DNA from: Streptomyces xantholiticus
GTDB lineage: Bacteria; Actinomycetota; Actinomycetes; Streptomycetales; Streptomycetaceae
Assembly: GCF_014651015.1 (NCBI RefSeq)
Contig: NZ_BMWB01000001.1
Coordinates: 408,137-472,136 of the forward strand
Direction of reading: 5' to 3'
DNA length: 64,000 nt
The notes under the pieces are model-generated. The model was not told where the DNA came from. It was given only the letters and a program-made list of their open reading frames with translations, and searched no databases. The translations under genes and the position numbers were made by a program. Within the stretch, counting starts at the first letter, position 1; each line of letters opens with the position of its first letter. Below are positions 1 to 8,147 of the stretch, piece by piece.

Positions 1-99
1 ACGGGGTGGGGAAACGTCCCGCCGCAGGCGCACCGCCCGCGGCCGTGGGCCCCCGGGGGGCGGAGCCCCCGCCGCACATCCCATAGGCTCAGCCGCAGT

Positions 100-1371
100 A
101 TGAACGGCAACCGATCAGGCAGCGCCCGCCCCGGGACGGCCCGCCCCACCCCCTTGGGAACGAAGGCCGACCGGGAGACCGTGCGCAGGCACAACCTCAG
201 CCTGGTGCTGCGGGCGGTCCGCGACCAGGGCGAGGCGACGCGCGCCGGGGTCGCCGCCCGGGTGGGACTGACCCGTGCCGCGGTCTCCTCCCTGGTGGAG
301 CAGCTGCTCGACAGCGGGTTCCTGTCCGAGTCGGGCAAGACGTTCAGCGGCCACGCCGGCCGCCCCGGCACCGTGCTGAAGGTCGCCCGCACCGGGGTCG
401 CCGGCATCGGGGTCGAGATCAACGTCGACTACGTGTCGGTGTGTGTCGTCGACCTGGCCGGCACCGACCGGGTGCGGCTCGTGGAGCATCTGGACAACCG
501 GGGTGCCGCACCGGCCGAGGTGTTCGGCCGCGCGGCCCGGATCGCGGCGCGGGCCCTCGTGTCGGCGACGGAGCAGGAGCTGCGGCCGGTCGGCGCGCAG
601 CTGGCCCTGCCCGGTCTGGTCGCCGGCGGCACGGTCCTCCAGGCCCCGAACCTCGGCTGGACCGCCGTCCACGCGGAGGCCCCGTTCGCCGAGGCGCTGA
701 CCGCGCTGCGGCCCGACGCGCCGCCGCTGCCGGTGCGTTCGGACAACGAGGCGAACCTGGCGGCGCTGGCGGAGCTGTGGTTCGGCGGCCTGGGTGACGT
801 ACGCAGCTTTCTGTATCTGACGGGCGAGATCGGTGTCGGCGGCGCCCTGGTGCTGAGTGGTGAACTGCTGCGGGGTGCGCACGGGTTCGCCGGCGAGATC
901 GGCCATGTGTCCGTCTCCGACGACGGCCCCCGCTGCCGCTGCGGATCACATGGTTGCCTGGAGCAGTACGCGGGTCAGTCCGCGCTGCTGCGGGCGGCCG
1001 GCCTCGACGAGGACGCCGGCGCGGCGGGCGTGGCCGAGCTGGAACGCCGTGCCGGCGCCGGCGACGACGCGGCGCTCACCGCGCTGTCCGGGGCGGGCAG
1101 GGCACTGGGCCGCGCCTTGTCCGGCGCCGTGAACCTCTTCGACCCGGACGCGGTCGTGCTCGGCGGCATCTACCGTCCGCTGCTGCCTTGGCTGGCGGCC
1201 CCCGTGGGTGCGGAGCTGGAGATCCGCGTGGTCTCCGGTCTCTGGCCCGCCGCGGGCGCGCGCCTGAGGGCCTCCTCCCCTGCCGCGGACGCAGCGCGCG
1301 GTGCGGCCGCCCTGGTCGTCCAGGGCGTGCTCGCGGACCCGGTGGCGTACGCGCCGGGCGTCACCCACTGA
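100..1371 (+). CDS. ROK-family transcriptional regulator, probable xylose-locus repressor
   Basis: This 423-aa protein has a winged-helix DNA-binding region at about residues 25-85 followed by a sugar-kinase-like ROK domain. The ROK zinc signature CRCGSHGCLEQY lies near residues 278-289 and matches CxCGxxGCxE. ROK proteins with an N-terminal helix-turn-helix are sugar-responsive repressors. Streptomyces xylAB is commonly accompanied by such a regulator, and xylB/xylA lie about 5 kb downstream, so control of xylose use is the likeliest role (inference). A TAGGCT-like -10 sits just before the ATG and there is no clear ribosome binding site, so the mRNA may be almost leaderless. It could instead sense another sugar derivative. 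Confidence 0.9.
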   Translation: MNGNRSGSARPGTARPTPLGTKADRETVRRHNLSLVLRAVRDQGEATRAGVAARVGLTRAAVSSLVEQLLDSGFLSESGKTFSGHAGRPGTVLKVARTGVAGIGVEINVDYVSVCVVDLAGTDRVRLVEHLDNRGAAPAEVFGRAARIAARALVSATEQELRPVGAQLALPGLVAGGTVLQAPNLGWTAVHAEAPFAEALTALRPDAPPLPVRSDNEANLAALAELWFGGLGDVRSFLYLTGEIGVGGALVLSGELLRGAHGFAGEIGHVSVSDDGPRCRCGSHGCLEQYAGQSALLRAAGLDEDAGAAGVAELERRAGAGDDAALTALSGAGRALGRALSGAVNLFDPDAVVLGGIYRPLLPWLAAPVGAELEIRVVSGLWPAAGARLRASSPAADAARGAAALVVQGVLADPVAYAPGVTH

Positions 1372-2071
1372 TCAACCGGCCGTGTGCGGCGGCGGGGTAC
1401 CGGGCTCGGTGAGCGGCAGGCCCAGTTGCGCCCGTTCGGTGACCCAGCGGGTGGGCCGGCAGCGCGGATCGCCGGTCGTCGCGTACAGGGCGCGGTGCAG
1501 GGCGAGCATGCGCGCGGCACCGGTGTGCTCTCCCCAGGCGAGCGGATAGCCGGGGCCGAGGGTGACGGCGAGGTCGATGTCCGCGGGCGCCGCATGCCGC
1601 GCTCGGTGATCGAGGCCGCGACGGAGGCGAGCAACCGCTGGGCGATCGAGTCGGCGGTGTCGCGTACGACGGAGACGGCGGGCGGTTCGCCGGTGTCGAC
1701 GGGCCGGGCCGGCACGGCGCGTGCGTCGTGTACCGCGTCCGGGTCCGCGTCCGAGCCGGGTGTCATGGACAGGACCCGGCGCGGGTGGGGAGGGAGAGCG
1801 GGTCCACGCCGGGGGTGCGCGCCGCGGGCCGGCCTGCCTGCGCGACGGCCGCCGCGACGGTGGTGCCCCCTACGGGCACGAGCACCAGTGAGTTGTCCGC
1901 CGGGCCCGTTCCCGTGCCGGGCACGACGCCGGCCTCGCCGAGAACACCGCGCAGCTCCTGCGCGTCGGGCGGGTCACCGGGCACGTGTACCGGCCGGTTT
2001 CCGTCGCCGGAGAACAAAGGCTCGTCGGCCAGGCCGGCGGTCACCGCCCACTGGGCGATCCCGCGGCCCAT
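1372..2071 (-). pseudogene. Decayed 3-hydroxyacyl-CoA dehydrogenase (PaaH/FadB type)
   Basis: Reading down the minus strand from 2071, the Rossmann start MGRGIAQWAVTAG is followed directly by a mid-protein segment, so most of the NAD-binding domain is missing. The reading then changes frame near 1766 (into RRVLSMTPGSD) and again near 1590 (from ITERGM into ADIDLAVT). It ends with the C-terminal dimer-domain pattern GPGYPLAWGEH and a TGA at 1374-1372. The pieces match the order of actinobacterial 3-hydroxyacyl-CoA dehydrogenases. An internal deletion plus two frame changes makes this a pseudogene. It follows pcaJ on the same strand and was probably part of that catabolic operon. Confidence 0.75.
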
Positions 2072-2105
2072 CTGTCGTGGCGACACATGGCCGGGCGTGT
2101 GCGCC

Positions 2106-2876
2106 TCAGCGCAGATAGACGCGACCGGGGTCCACGTCCTCGCGGAGCAGCCCGAGTTCGGCGGCGGTCGGCGGCTCGACGGTGCCGACCTCGTCGGCGG
2201 TCCGCAGGTCCCAGCCGGTGGCGGCGCGCACCTGGTCGACGGTGACGCCGGGGTGCACCGCGACCAGCTGCAGCTCCTCCCCCGCGCCGGCACGGGCGAG
2301 GATGCCGAGGTCGGTGATGACCCGGGTGACGCCCGCGCCGCGCGGGGTGATGCCGTCGGCCAGTGCGCGGTCGGGACCGGGCGAGGTGCAGAAGTCGAGT
2401 TCGGCCATGAAGGAGCGCGGGTCGTGGCGGCGCATGACCACGAAGACCTCGCTCGAGTTGGCCATGACCTCCATGGCACCGCCGGAGCCGGGGAGGCGGA
2501 CCGTCGGCCGGTCCCAGTCGCCGATGACGGAGGAGTTGAGGTTGCCGTGGCGATCGATCTGCGCGGCGCCGAGGAAGCCGACGTCGATGTGTCCGCCCTG
2601 GAGTACCGAGCCGAAGAGGGTGGCCATGGAGAGCACGGCCTCCGCGCCGGTGATGAGCACCGCGTCGGCGATCGTCTCCGGCAGGTGCGAGGGGTGGGCG
2701 CCGCAGACCCCGGACTCGTAGACGATCTCGAGCGTGGGCGCGACGGTGAGGTGGGCGAGCGAGGCGGCCAGGGTGGGCAGGCCGATACCGGCGAAGACGG
2801 TTCGCTTCCCGGCGAGTTCGCGGGACGCGACCACGGAGAGCAGCTCCGAGGAGGTCGCGGTAGTGGTGGCTGTCAT
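2106..2876 (-). CDS. pcaJ: 3-oxoadipate/3-oxoacid CoA-transferase subunit B
   Basis: This 256-aa family I CoA-transferase beta subunit carries YESGVCGAHP, where Glu54 is the expected catalytic glutamate that forms the glutamyl-CoA thioester. GSGGAMEVM and the C-terminal region also fit the family. With PcaI it moves CoA from succinyl-CoA to 3-oxoadipate or a related 3-oxoacid. It lies 76 bases downstream of pcaI on the same strand. The thiolase that would cleave the product is encoded across the divergent LysR regulator. The exact substrate cannot be read from sequence, because glutaconate-type and acetoacetate-type enzymes are close relatives. Confidence 0.85.
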   Translation of the reverse strand: MTATTTATSSELLSVVASRELAGKRTVFAGIGLPTLAASLAHLTVAPTLEIVYESGVCGAHPSHLPETIADAVLITGAEAVLSMATLFGSVLQGGHIDVGFLGAAQIDRHGNLNSSVIGDWDRPTVRLPGSGGAMEVMANSSEVFVVMRRHDPRSFMAELDFCTSPGPDRALADGITPRGAGVTRVITDLGILARAGAGEELQLVAVHPGVTVDQVRAATGWDLRTADEVGTVEPPTAAELGLLREDVDPGRVYLR

Positions 2877-2952
2877 GTCCTTCTCCCGATGGCTCGGTCC
2901 GTCGTTCGCCCGTCGCTGCTTGCACCCGTCGGTGCGTCGAACTGTGGCACGG

Positions 2953-3891
2953 TCACAGCCGCCGTCCGTAGTTGACCGGAAGGCTCATGGCCTCGCCGAC
3001 GGCCAGGCCGGCCCAGAACTCCTCGCCCTGCTTGGCGACGTACTCGGCGTGGTCGCGGGTCCCGTACACCCATTCGGCCATCCATTCCCGCAGCCGGGCG
3101 GGGTCCTTGCTGATGTGCGACCAGGCCCGGTAGAAGGCGTTGTCCCGGTCGTAGTAGCCCTGGGCGAAGGAGGGATGCGCGCCGCGCGGGCAGGCGACGA
3201 CGGCGTGGACGGCGTGCGAGGGGATGACGGTGCGGTTGGGGTCGGAGCGTACGACCTCGTCCTCGACGATCTCCTCGACCACGACCACGGCCTTCTTCGC
3301 GGCATAGACGGCCTCGGCCTGTACCCCGGTGAGACCCCAGACCTGGGTGTTGCCCGAACGGTCGGCGCGCTGCGCGTGAATGATCGTCACGTCCGGGTTG
3401 ACCGGCGGCACGACGTAGATCTGCTCCGGCTCGCCGTCCGCGCCGGGGTAGGGCGAGGTGACCTTGCGGATGCCGGGGTTGACCGAGGGGAGGTCGCTGC
3501 CCGCGTAGGAGCGCAGGGGATGGAAGGGGAGGCGCTGGGCGCCGGCGAGATAGCGGCAGATCATCCCGTAGTGGCTGTACTCCTCGAAGGCGAGCGGCTC
3601 GGGGTCCGCGTGCTCGATACGGCGCCGCAGTTCCCCGAGGGAGCCTGCGGAGGAGTTGCCCACGAAGGAGGAGACCAGCTTGGTGACGCAGCCGCCGGCC
3701 AGCAGCTGGTCCACCACGATGTCCGCCGTCATCCGGACCACGGTGAGGTTCCTGCGGCCCTGCCGGATGATCTCGTGCCCCGCGGCTGTCGGGATGAGAT
3801 GGGTGAAGCCTTCGAGGGACACCGTGTCGCCGTCGTGCACGAACGAGGCGATCGCGTCCTTCATCGTCATGGTCTTGTCCACGGTCCACAC
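2953..3891 (-). CDS. pcaI: 3-oxoadipate/3-oxoacid CoA-transferase subunit A
   Basis: This protein of about 312 aa is the alpha subunit of a family I CoA-transferase, containing DGDTVSLEGFTHLIPT near the N terminus and the SGNTQVWGLTG region typical of GctA/PcaI. It pairs with the adjacent PcaJ. The start is uncertain: GTG at 3891, GTG at 3882 or ATG at 3870 all give sensible N termini and none has a strong ribosome binding site. It is transcribed divergently from the LysR gene across 113 bases that contain a LysR-type dyad, so LysR control is likely. Role: activation of ring-cleavage products toward succinyl-CoA and acetyl-CoA (family knowledge). Confidence 0.85.
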   Translation of the reverse strand: MWTVDKTMTMKDAIASFVHDGDTVSLEGFTHLIPTAAGHEIIRQGRRNLTVVRMTADIVVDQLLAGGCVTKLVSSFVGNSSAGSLGELRRRIEHADPEPLAFEEYSHYGMICRYLAGAQRLPFHPLRSYAGSDLPSVNPGIRKVTSPYPGADGEPEQIYVVPPVNPDVTIIHAQRADRSGNTQVWGLTGVQAEAVYAAKKAVVVVEEIVEDEVVRSDPNRTVIPSHAVHAVVACPRGAHPSFAQGYYDRDNAFYRAWSHISKDPARLREWMAEWVYGTRDHAEYVAKQGEEFWAGLAVGEAMSLPVNYGRRL

Positions 3892-3903
3892 GCTGCCAGC
3901 ACC

Positions 3904-3921
3904 ATTGATTACTGTCCAATA
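3904..3921. promoter_or_regulatory. Candidate LysR operator upstream of pcaI
   Basis: ATTG (3904-3907), nine bases, CAAT (3917-3920) form a T-N11-A type dyad in the pcaI/LysR divergent region. On the minus strand, facing pcaI, the site reads TCGGTATTGGAC. TATTGGAC recurs at 4956-4963 facing the thiolase gene. Confidence 0.45.
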
Positions 3922-4004
3922 CCGAATTAGGGTCGGATTGAGACGTCAGGACGAATAGATTCGGCGCTCATCCAGAAATCCGGACGGAACGGAACGGGAC
4001 TCCC

Positions 4005-4922
4005 GTGGAACTGCGCCATCTGACCTCCTTCCTCGCGGTGGCCGAGGAGCTGCACTTCGGCCGGGCCGCCAAGCGGCTCCAGATGGCGCAGCCGCCGCTG
4101 AGCCAGCAGATCCGGCAACTGGAGAAGGAGCTCGGCGTGCAGCTGTTCGAGCGCAACACCCGCTCGGTGCGGCTCACCAGTGCGGGCCAGTCCTTCCTCA
4201 AGCCGGTGCGCACCGTCCTGGCCGATCTGGACATCGCCGTACGGGTCGCGAGGGCGGCGGGTCAAGGGGAGTACGGGCGGGTCACCGTCGGCTTCGCCGG
4301 CGCCTCGTCGCACGACACGCTGCCGCTGCTCACCCGGGCCGTGCGCGCCGCCCACCCAGGCCTGGAGCTGGTGATGCAGGGGCAGACGTACGCCGATGTC
4401 GCCCTGGCCAAGGTCGCGGACGGCTCCCTCGACCTCGGCTTCGTACGGCTGCCGGCGCGTCGGCCCGGCGTCGAGACGCGGGTGATCGGCCAGGAGGAGC
4501 TGCTGTGCGCGCTCCCGCAGGATCATCCGCTCGCGGACCAGGAAAGGATCTCGGTCGCAGATCTGGCCGCCGAGCCGTTCGTCACCTTCCCCGCCAACGC
4601 CGGATCCACTTTGCGCGACGCCACCTTCAGGGCCTGCGAGGACGCAGGGTTCCATCCGCGGATCGTGCAGGAGGCGCCGGACTCGTACACCATTCTGGCG
4701 CTGGTGGCCGCGGGCGTCGGCGTGACCCTCACCCTCTCCTCCTGTCTGCACATCCAGCAGACCGGTATGGTGCACCGGCCGCTCGCCGGGCCGCCGACCC
4801 GCCTCCAGGCGGCGCTCGCCTGGCGTACGGACAATCCGTCGGCCGCTCTGCGCAGCGTGCTGGCGGTGGCCGCAGAGGCGCTGCCGACGCCTCCGGGCAT
4901 GGAGGCCGGGCAGCTGGATTGA
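4005..4922 (+). CDS. LysR-family transcriptional regulator of the 3-oxoadipate genes
   Basis: This 305-aa LysR protein has an N-terminal winged helix (MELRHLTSFLAVAEELHFGR, then SQQIRQLEKELGVQLFER) and a periplasmic-binding-like effector domain from about residue 90. It sits between pcaIJ (divergent) and the thiolase gene (same strand, 106 bases downstream). A shared TATTGGAC element lies in front of both target units, so this protein probably activates them in response to an aromatic intermediate (inference). The GTG start at 4005 places the helix-turn-helix at the usual distance from the N terminus. Length and residue pattern are normal, with no sign of damage. Confidence 0.9.
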   Translation: MELRHLTSFLAVAEELHFGRAAKRLQMAQPPLSQQIRQLEKELGVQLFERNTRSVRLTSAGQSFLKPVRTVLADLDIAVRVARAAGQGEYGRVTVGFAGASSHDTLPLLTRAVRAAHPGLELVMQGQTYADVALAKVADGSLDLGFVRLPARRPGVETRVIGQEELLCALPQDHPLADQERISVADLAAEPFVTFPANAGSTLRDATFRACEDAGFHPRIVQEAPDSYTILALVAAGVGVTLTLSSCLHIQQTGMVHRPLAGPPTRLQAALAWRTDNPSAALRSVLAVAAEALPTPPGMEAGQLD

Positions 4923-4942
4923 GCTGCCTCGCGTCTCAATCA

Positions 4943-4963
4943 CCAATCGATCGGATATTGGAC
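4943..4963 (+). promoter_or_regulatory. Candidate LysR operator/promoter upstream of the thiolase gene
   Basis: CCAAT (4943-4947) and ATTGG (4957-4961) form an inverted repeat with a 9-base spacer. TATTGGAC (4956-4963) is identical to the element facing pcaI and is preceded by a similar TCGG. TTGGAC could also serve as a -35 box. Confidence 0.4.
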
Positions 4964-5028
4964 CGGATGAGTCGGCCGGTGGAAAGGTCGGAAGACGTAT
5001 CGTCCGCCCATACCGGAAAGGCCACGAC

Positions 5029-6252
5029 ATGCCAGGTCAGCCCGATGTCGTCATCTGCGAACCGCTCCGCACCCCCATCGGGAGTTTCGGCGGTGGGCTG
5101 GCGGGTCTGCGGCCCGCAGCTCTCGCCGCCCATGTGATCGCGGAGGTCGTGCGCCGCACGGGCATCGCGCCCGAGCAGGTCGACGAGGTGATCCTCGGGC
5201 ACTCCTACCCGACCTCAGACGCCCCGGCGATCGGCCGGGTGGCGGCCCTGGACGCCGGTCTCCCCGCCTCCGTCACCGGCGTGCAGATCGACCGCCGCTG
5301 CGGCTCCGGCCTCCAGGCGGTGCTGGACGCGGCCATGCAGATCCGCGCGGGCTTCAGCGACGTGGTGATCGCCGGCGGCGTCGAGGTGATGAGCGCGGCA
5401 CCGTACTACACGCACGACGGCCGCTGGGGCATCAAGGGTCCCGGCCTTCAGCTGCACGACTCGCTGGCGCGCGGCAGGGTGACCGCGGGCGGCGTCAACC
5501 ACCCGGTGCCCGGGGGCATGATCGAGACCGCCGAGAACCTCCGCCGCGAGTTCGGGATCAGCCGCGAGGACCAGGACGCCCTCGCGCTGCGTTCCCAGCA
5601 GCGGGCCGGGCGGGCGATCCGGGCCGGGCTGTTCGCCGAGGAGATCGTGCCCGTGCCCGTACGCGCCCGCAAGGGCGAGACGCTGGTCTCCGCGGACGAG
5701 CACCCGCGCCCCGACACGACGGCGGTGAAGCTGGCCGCGCTGCGGCCCGTGACCCTCGGATCCGACCCCGAGGCGACGGTCACCGCGGGCAACGCCAGTG
5801 GACAGAACGACGCGGCCGCCGCCTGTCTGGTGACCAGCGCCGAGACGGCCGACCGGCTGGGGCTGACCCCGCTGGTACGGCTGGTGTCCTTCGCCAGGGC
5901 GGGAGTGCCCGCCGCGAGGATGGGGATCGGTCCGGTCCCCGCCACCCGAGCGGCACTTGAGCGCGCAGGCCTCGGGCTCGCGGATCTCGACCTGATCGAG
6001 GTGAACGAGGCCTTCGCCGCCCAGGTCCTGGCCTGCACCCGGGAGCTCGGCCTGACCGAGGCCGACCACGAGCGCATCAACGTCAACGGCTCCGGCATCT
6101 CGCTGGGGCACCCGGTGGGGGCCACCGGCGGCCGCATCCTGGCGACCCTGGCCCGCGAGATGCGCCGCCGCGAAGCGCGCTACGGCCTCGAGACCATGTG
6201 CATCGGCGGCGGACAGGGTCTGGCCGCAGTCTTCGAACGCGTCACGGGCTGA
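5029..6252 (+). CDS. pcaF: Beta-ketoadipyl-CoA/acetyl-CoA thiolase
   Basis: This 407-aa thiolase has the nucleophilic cysteine Cys91 in DRRCGSGLQA, the NEAFAAQ motif, the base His361 in GHPVGATGGR and Cys391 in TMCIGGGQG. The complete triad and normal length indicate an active enzyme. It would cleave 3-oxoadipyl-CoA to succinyl-CoA and acetyl-CoA after the PcaIJ step. The ATG at 5029 follows a GGAAAGG-type ribosome binding site. It is assigned to the beta-ketoadipate pathway mainly by context, since PaaJ and acetyl-CoA acetyltransferases share the same motifs. No ring-cleavage dioxygenase is present in this window. Confidence 0.85.
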   Translation: MPGQPDVVICEPLRTPIGSFGGGLAGLRPAALAAHVIAEVVRRTGIAPEQVDEVILGHSYPTSDAPAIGRVAALDAGLPASVTGVQIDRRCGSGLQAVLDAAMQIRAGFSDVVIAGGVEVMSAAPYYTHDGRWGIKGPGLQLHDSLARGRVTAGGVNHPVPGGMIETAENLRREFGISREDQDALALRSQQRAGRAIRAGLFAEEIVPVPVRARKGETLVSADEHPRPDTTAVKLAALRPVTLGSDPEATVTAGNASGQNDAAAACLVTSAETADRLGLTPLVRLVSFARAGVPAARMGIGPVPATRAALERAGLGLADLDLIEVNEAFAAQVLACTRELGLTEADHERINVNGSGISLGHPVGATGGRILATLAREMRRREARYGLETMCIGGGQGLAAVFERVTG

Positions 6253-6372
6253 CCTGTTCCGCCGGTCGGCCAACCCGGGCGACCCGGACGGCAGGCCTCT
6301 CACTGGGGCAGTCATTCAGTGTTGGACCCGTCTCGGTTCCGGCCGGCACCGTTACGCCCACAACGGGATGCC

Positions 6373-6393
6373 GGGGCGCCGGGACGGCGCCCC
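6373..6393. terminator. Hairpin between convergent pcaF and xylB
   Basis: GGGGCGCC (6373-6380), GGGAC loop, GGCGCCCC (6386-6393): a perfect 8-bp stem in the 246-base convergent gap. No T-run follows, as is common in this group. Confidence 0.55.
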
Positions 6394-6498
6394 CTCCCAC
6401 TCCCCCTTGATCACCGTCCCCAGCGGAGCCGCAGCACGAGTGCGTCCGCCGCACGCGCGCAGAGGAGAACCACCGACCGCGCAGCGGCCGGGCCCGCT

Positions 6499-7986
6499 TC
6501 ACCCGCCGAGCAGCGACCCGCTCGCCCGCCCCAGCACCGACGAGACCCGCTGCCACGCCTCCACGTCCCGCTCCACCGCCGGCAGCTCCTTCCCGGACCC
6601 GGCCCCCCATCCGGCCGCCAACGCCACCGCGTCCTCCCCCGTCGCCGCCGCCGCGGCCAGCGCCGCGGCGCCCAGGGCCACGAGTTCGCCGCTCGACGGG
6701 ATCAGGAGGGGGCGGCCCGAGAGGCGGCGGACGGTCTCCACCCAGTGGCGGCCCATCGCCCCGCCGCCGACGAGCCGGAGCGGACGCGCCGCCGTGTCCG
6801 GCGCGGCCGGGTCCTGGCCGCAGGCGCGCAGGACCTCGTCGAGCGCGCGCAGTACGGTCACGGCCGCGCCCTCGTACGCCGCGCCCAGGATCTGCTGACG
6901 GGTCGTCGTGTGCCGAAGCCCTGTCAGCAGACCGGACGCGCCCGGGAGATCGGGGGTCCGTTCCCCGTCGAGGTACGGCAGGAGGACCACTTCGCCGCCC
7001 GCCTCGGCGGCCTCCCGGTCCAGGCCGAGCAGGGAGGCAACCTTGTCGACGGCGAGCGTGCAGTTGAGGGTGCAGGCGAGCGGCAGGTACACACCGTCGG
7101 CTGAGGCGAACCCGGCGAGTGCCGCGGACGCCGGCCGCGTGCGGGTGGCGGCGAACACCGTGCCCGAGGTGCCGAGGCTGAGCACCGGATGGTCGAGCAG
7201 TCCGGCGCCGCCGAGTCCGAGCCCGACCGCCGCGGCCATGTTGTCGCCGGTGCCTGCGGCGACCGCGATCCCGGCGGGGAGGCCGAGCCGTTCGGCGGCC
7301 GCGGTGGTGAGGGATCCGACGCGTGTGCCGCCGGTCGGCGCGACGGGCGGGAGCAGTGCGGCGTCCAGGCCGACGAGGTCCAGCAGGACGGGGTCGTACG
7401 CACCGGTCGCGGTCGAGTACCAGCAGGTGCCCGAAGCGTCTCCGGGGTCGGTGGCGGCGACGCCGGCGAGGCGTTCGGTGAGGAAGTCGTGCGGCAGGCG
7501 CACCGCCGCTGCAGCGTCGGCGACGGCGGACTCGTTCTCACGCAGCCACTGCCACTTGGTGACCGTCATGGAGGCCACGGGGACGGAGCCCGTGCGGGCG
7601 GTCCAGGCGTCGTGGCCGCCGAGCGCCTCGGTGAGGGAGGCGGCCTGCGGGGCGGAGCGGGTGTCGTTCCACAGCAGAGCCGGCCGCAGCGGCGTGCCCG
7701 CGCGGTCGAGGACGACGAGCCCGTGCTGCTGTCCGGCGACGGCGATGCCGGTGACGGCGGGCGCCGCGACGCCCAGCCCGTCCAGTTCCTTGAGGCCGGC
7801 GGCGACTGCCTCGGCGAGGGCCGTCCACCACACCTCGGGGTCGGCCTCCCGTGCGCCCCCCGCGCCGCCGACACGGTGGGGTGCCCGGCCGACGGCGAGC
7901 AGCCGCCCGGTCTCGGCGTCGGTGAACGCCGCCTTTGTGGACTGAGTGGAGTTGTCCACCCCGATGACGACCGCGTTCGCCGGCAT
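6499..7986 (-). CDS. xylB: Xylulokinase
   Basis: This FGGY-family sugar kinase of about 495 aa begins VVIGVDNSTQSTK, the N-terminal phosphate-binding motif. It carries AGTGDNMAAAVG with the expected catalytic aspartate in the second half, and the C-terminal GGGAMGRHW adenosine-binding motif. It phosphorylates D-xylulose to xylulose 5-phosphate. The start is set at the ATG at 7986, which has GGAGGG seven bases upstream; an in-frame ATG at 8001 would overlap that site. It is divergent from xylA, the usual arrangement in streptomycetes, with a shared 161-base control region. Length and motifs are intact. Confidence 0.93.
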   Translation of the reverse strand: MPANAVVIGVDNSTQSTKAAFTDAETGRLLAVGRAPHRVGGAGGAREADPEVWWTALAEAVAAGLKELDGLGVAAPAVTGIAVAGQQHGLVVLDRAGTPLRPALLWNDTRSAPQAASLTEALGGHDAWTARTGSVPVASMTVTKWQWLRENESAVADAAAAVRLPHDFLTERLAGVAATDPGDASGTCWYSTATGAYDPVLLDLVGLDAALLPPVAPTGGTRVGSLTTAAAERLGLPAGIAVAAGTGDNMAAAVGLGLGGAGLLDHPVLSLGTSGTVFAATRTRPASAALAGFASADGVYLPLACTLNCTLAVDKVASLLGLDREAAEAGGEVVLLPYLDGERTPDLPGASGLLTGLRHTTTRQQILGAAYEGAAVTVLRALDEVLRACGQDPAAPDTAARPLRLVGGGAMGRHWVETVRRLSGRPLLIPSSGELVALGAAALAAAAATGEDAVALAAGWGAGSGKELPAVERDVEAWQRVSSVLGRASGSLLGG

Positions 7987-8031
7987 TGCCGCACCCTCCA
8001 TCAGCCCTTGCGCGACCCATTTGGCCGAGCT

Positions 8032-8128
8032 GGAAACAAATTACGTCACACGCCCACGCGACAACAGGACCGGAGGGTCTTCTGTCATATGGAGTCCGCA
8101 TGCATTATTAGTAAAGCAAGGAAACAAA
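8032..8128. promoter_or_regulatory. xylB-xylA divergent control region with repeated GGAAACAAA
   Basis: GGAAACAAA occurs at 8032-8040 and again at 8120-8128, 88 bases apart. The second copy lies in the A/T-rich stretch TTATTAGTAAAGCAAG just before xylA. Such AT-rich sites are the kind bound by ROK repressors, so these are candidate operators (inference). Confidence 0.45.
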
Positions 8129-8147
8129 CCAGTGATCCAAGGCGGAC

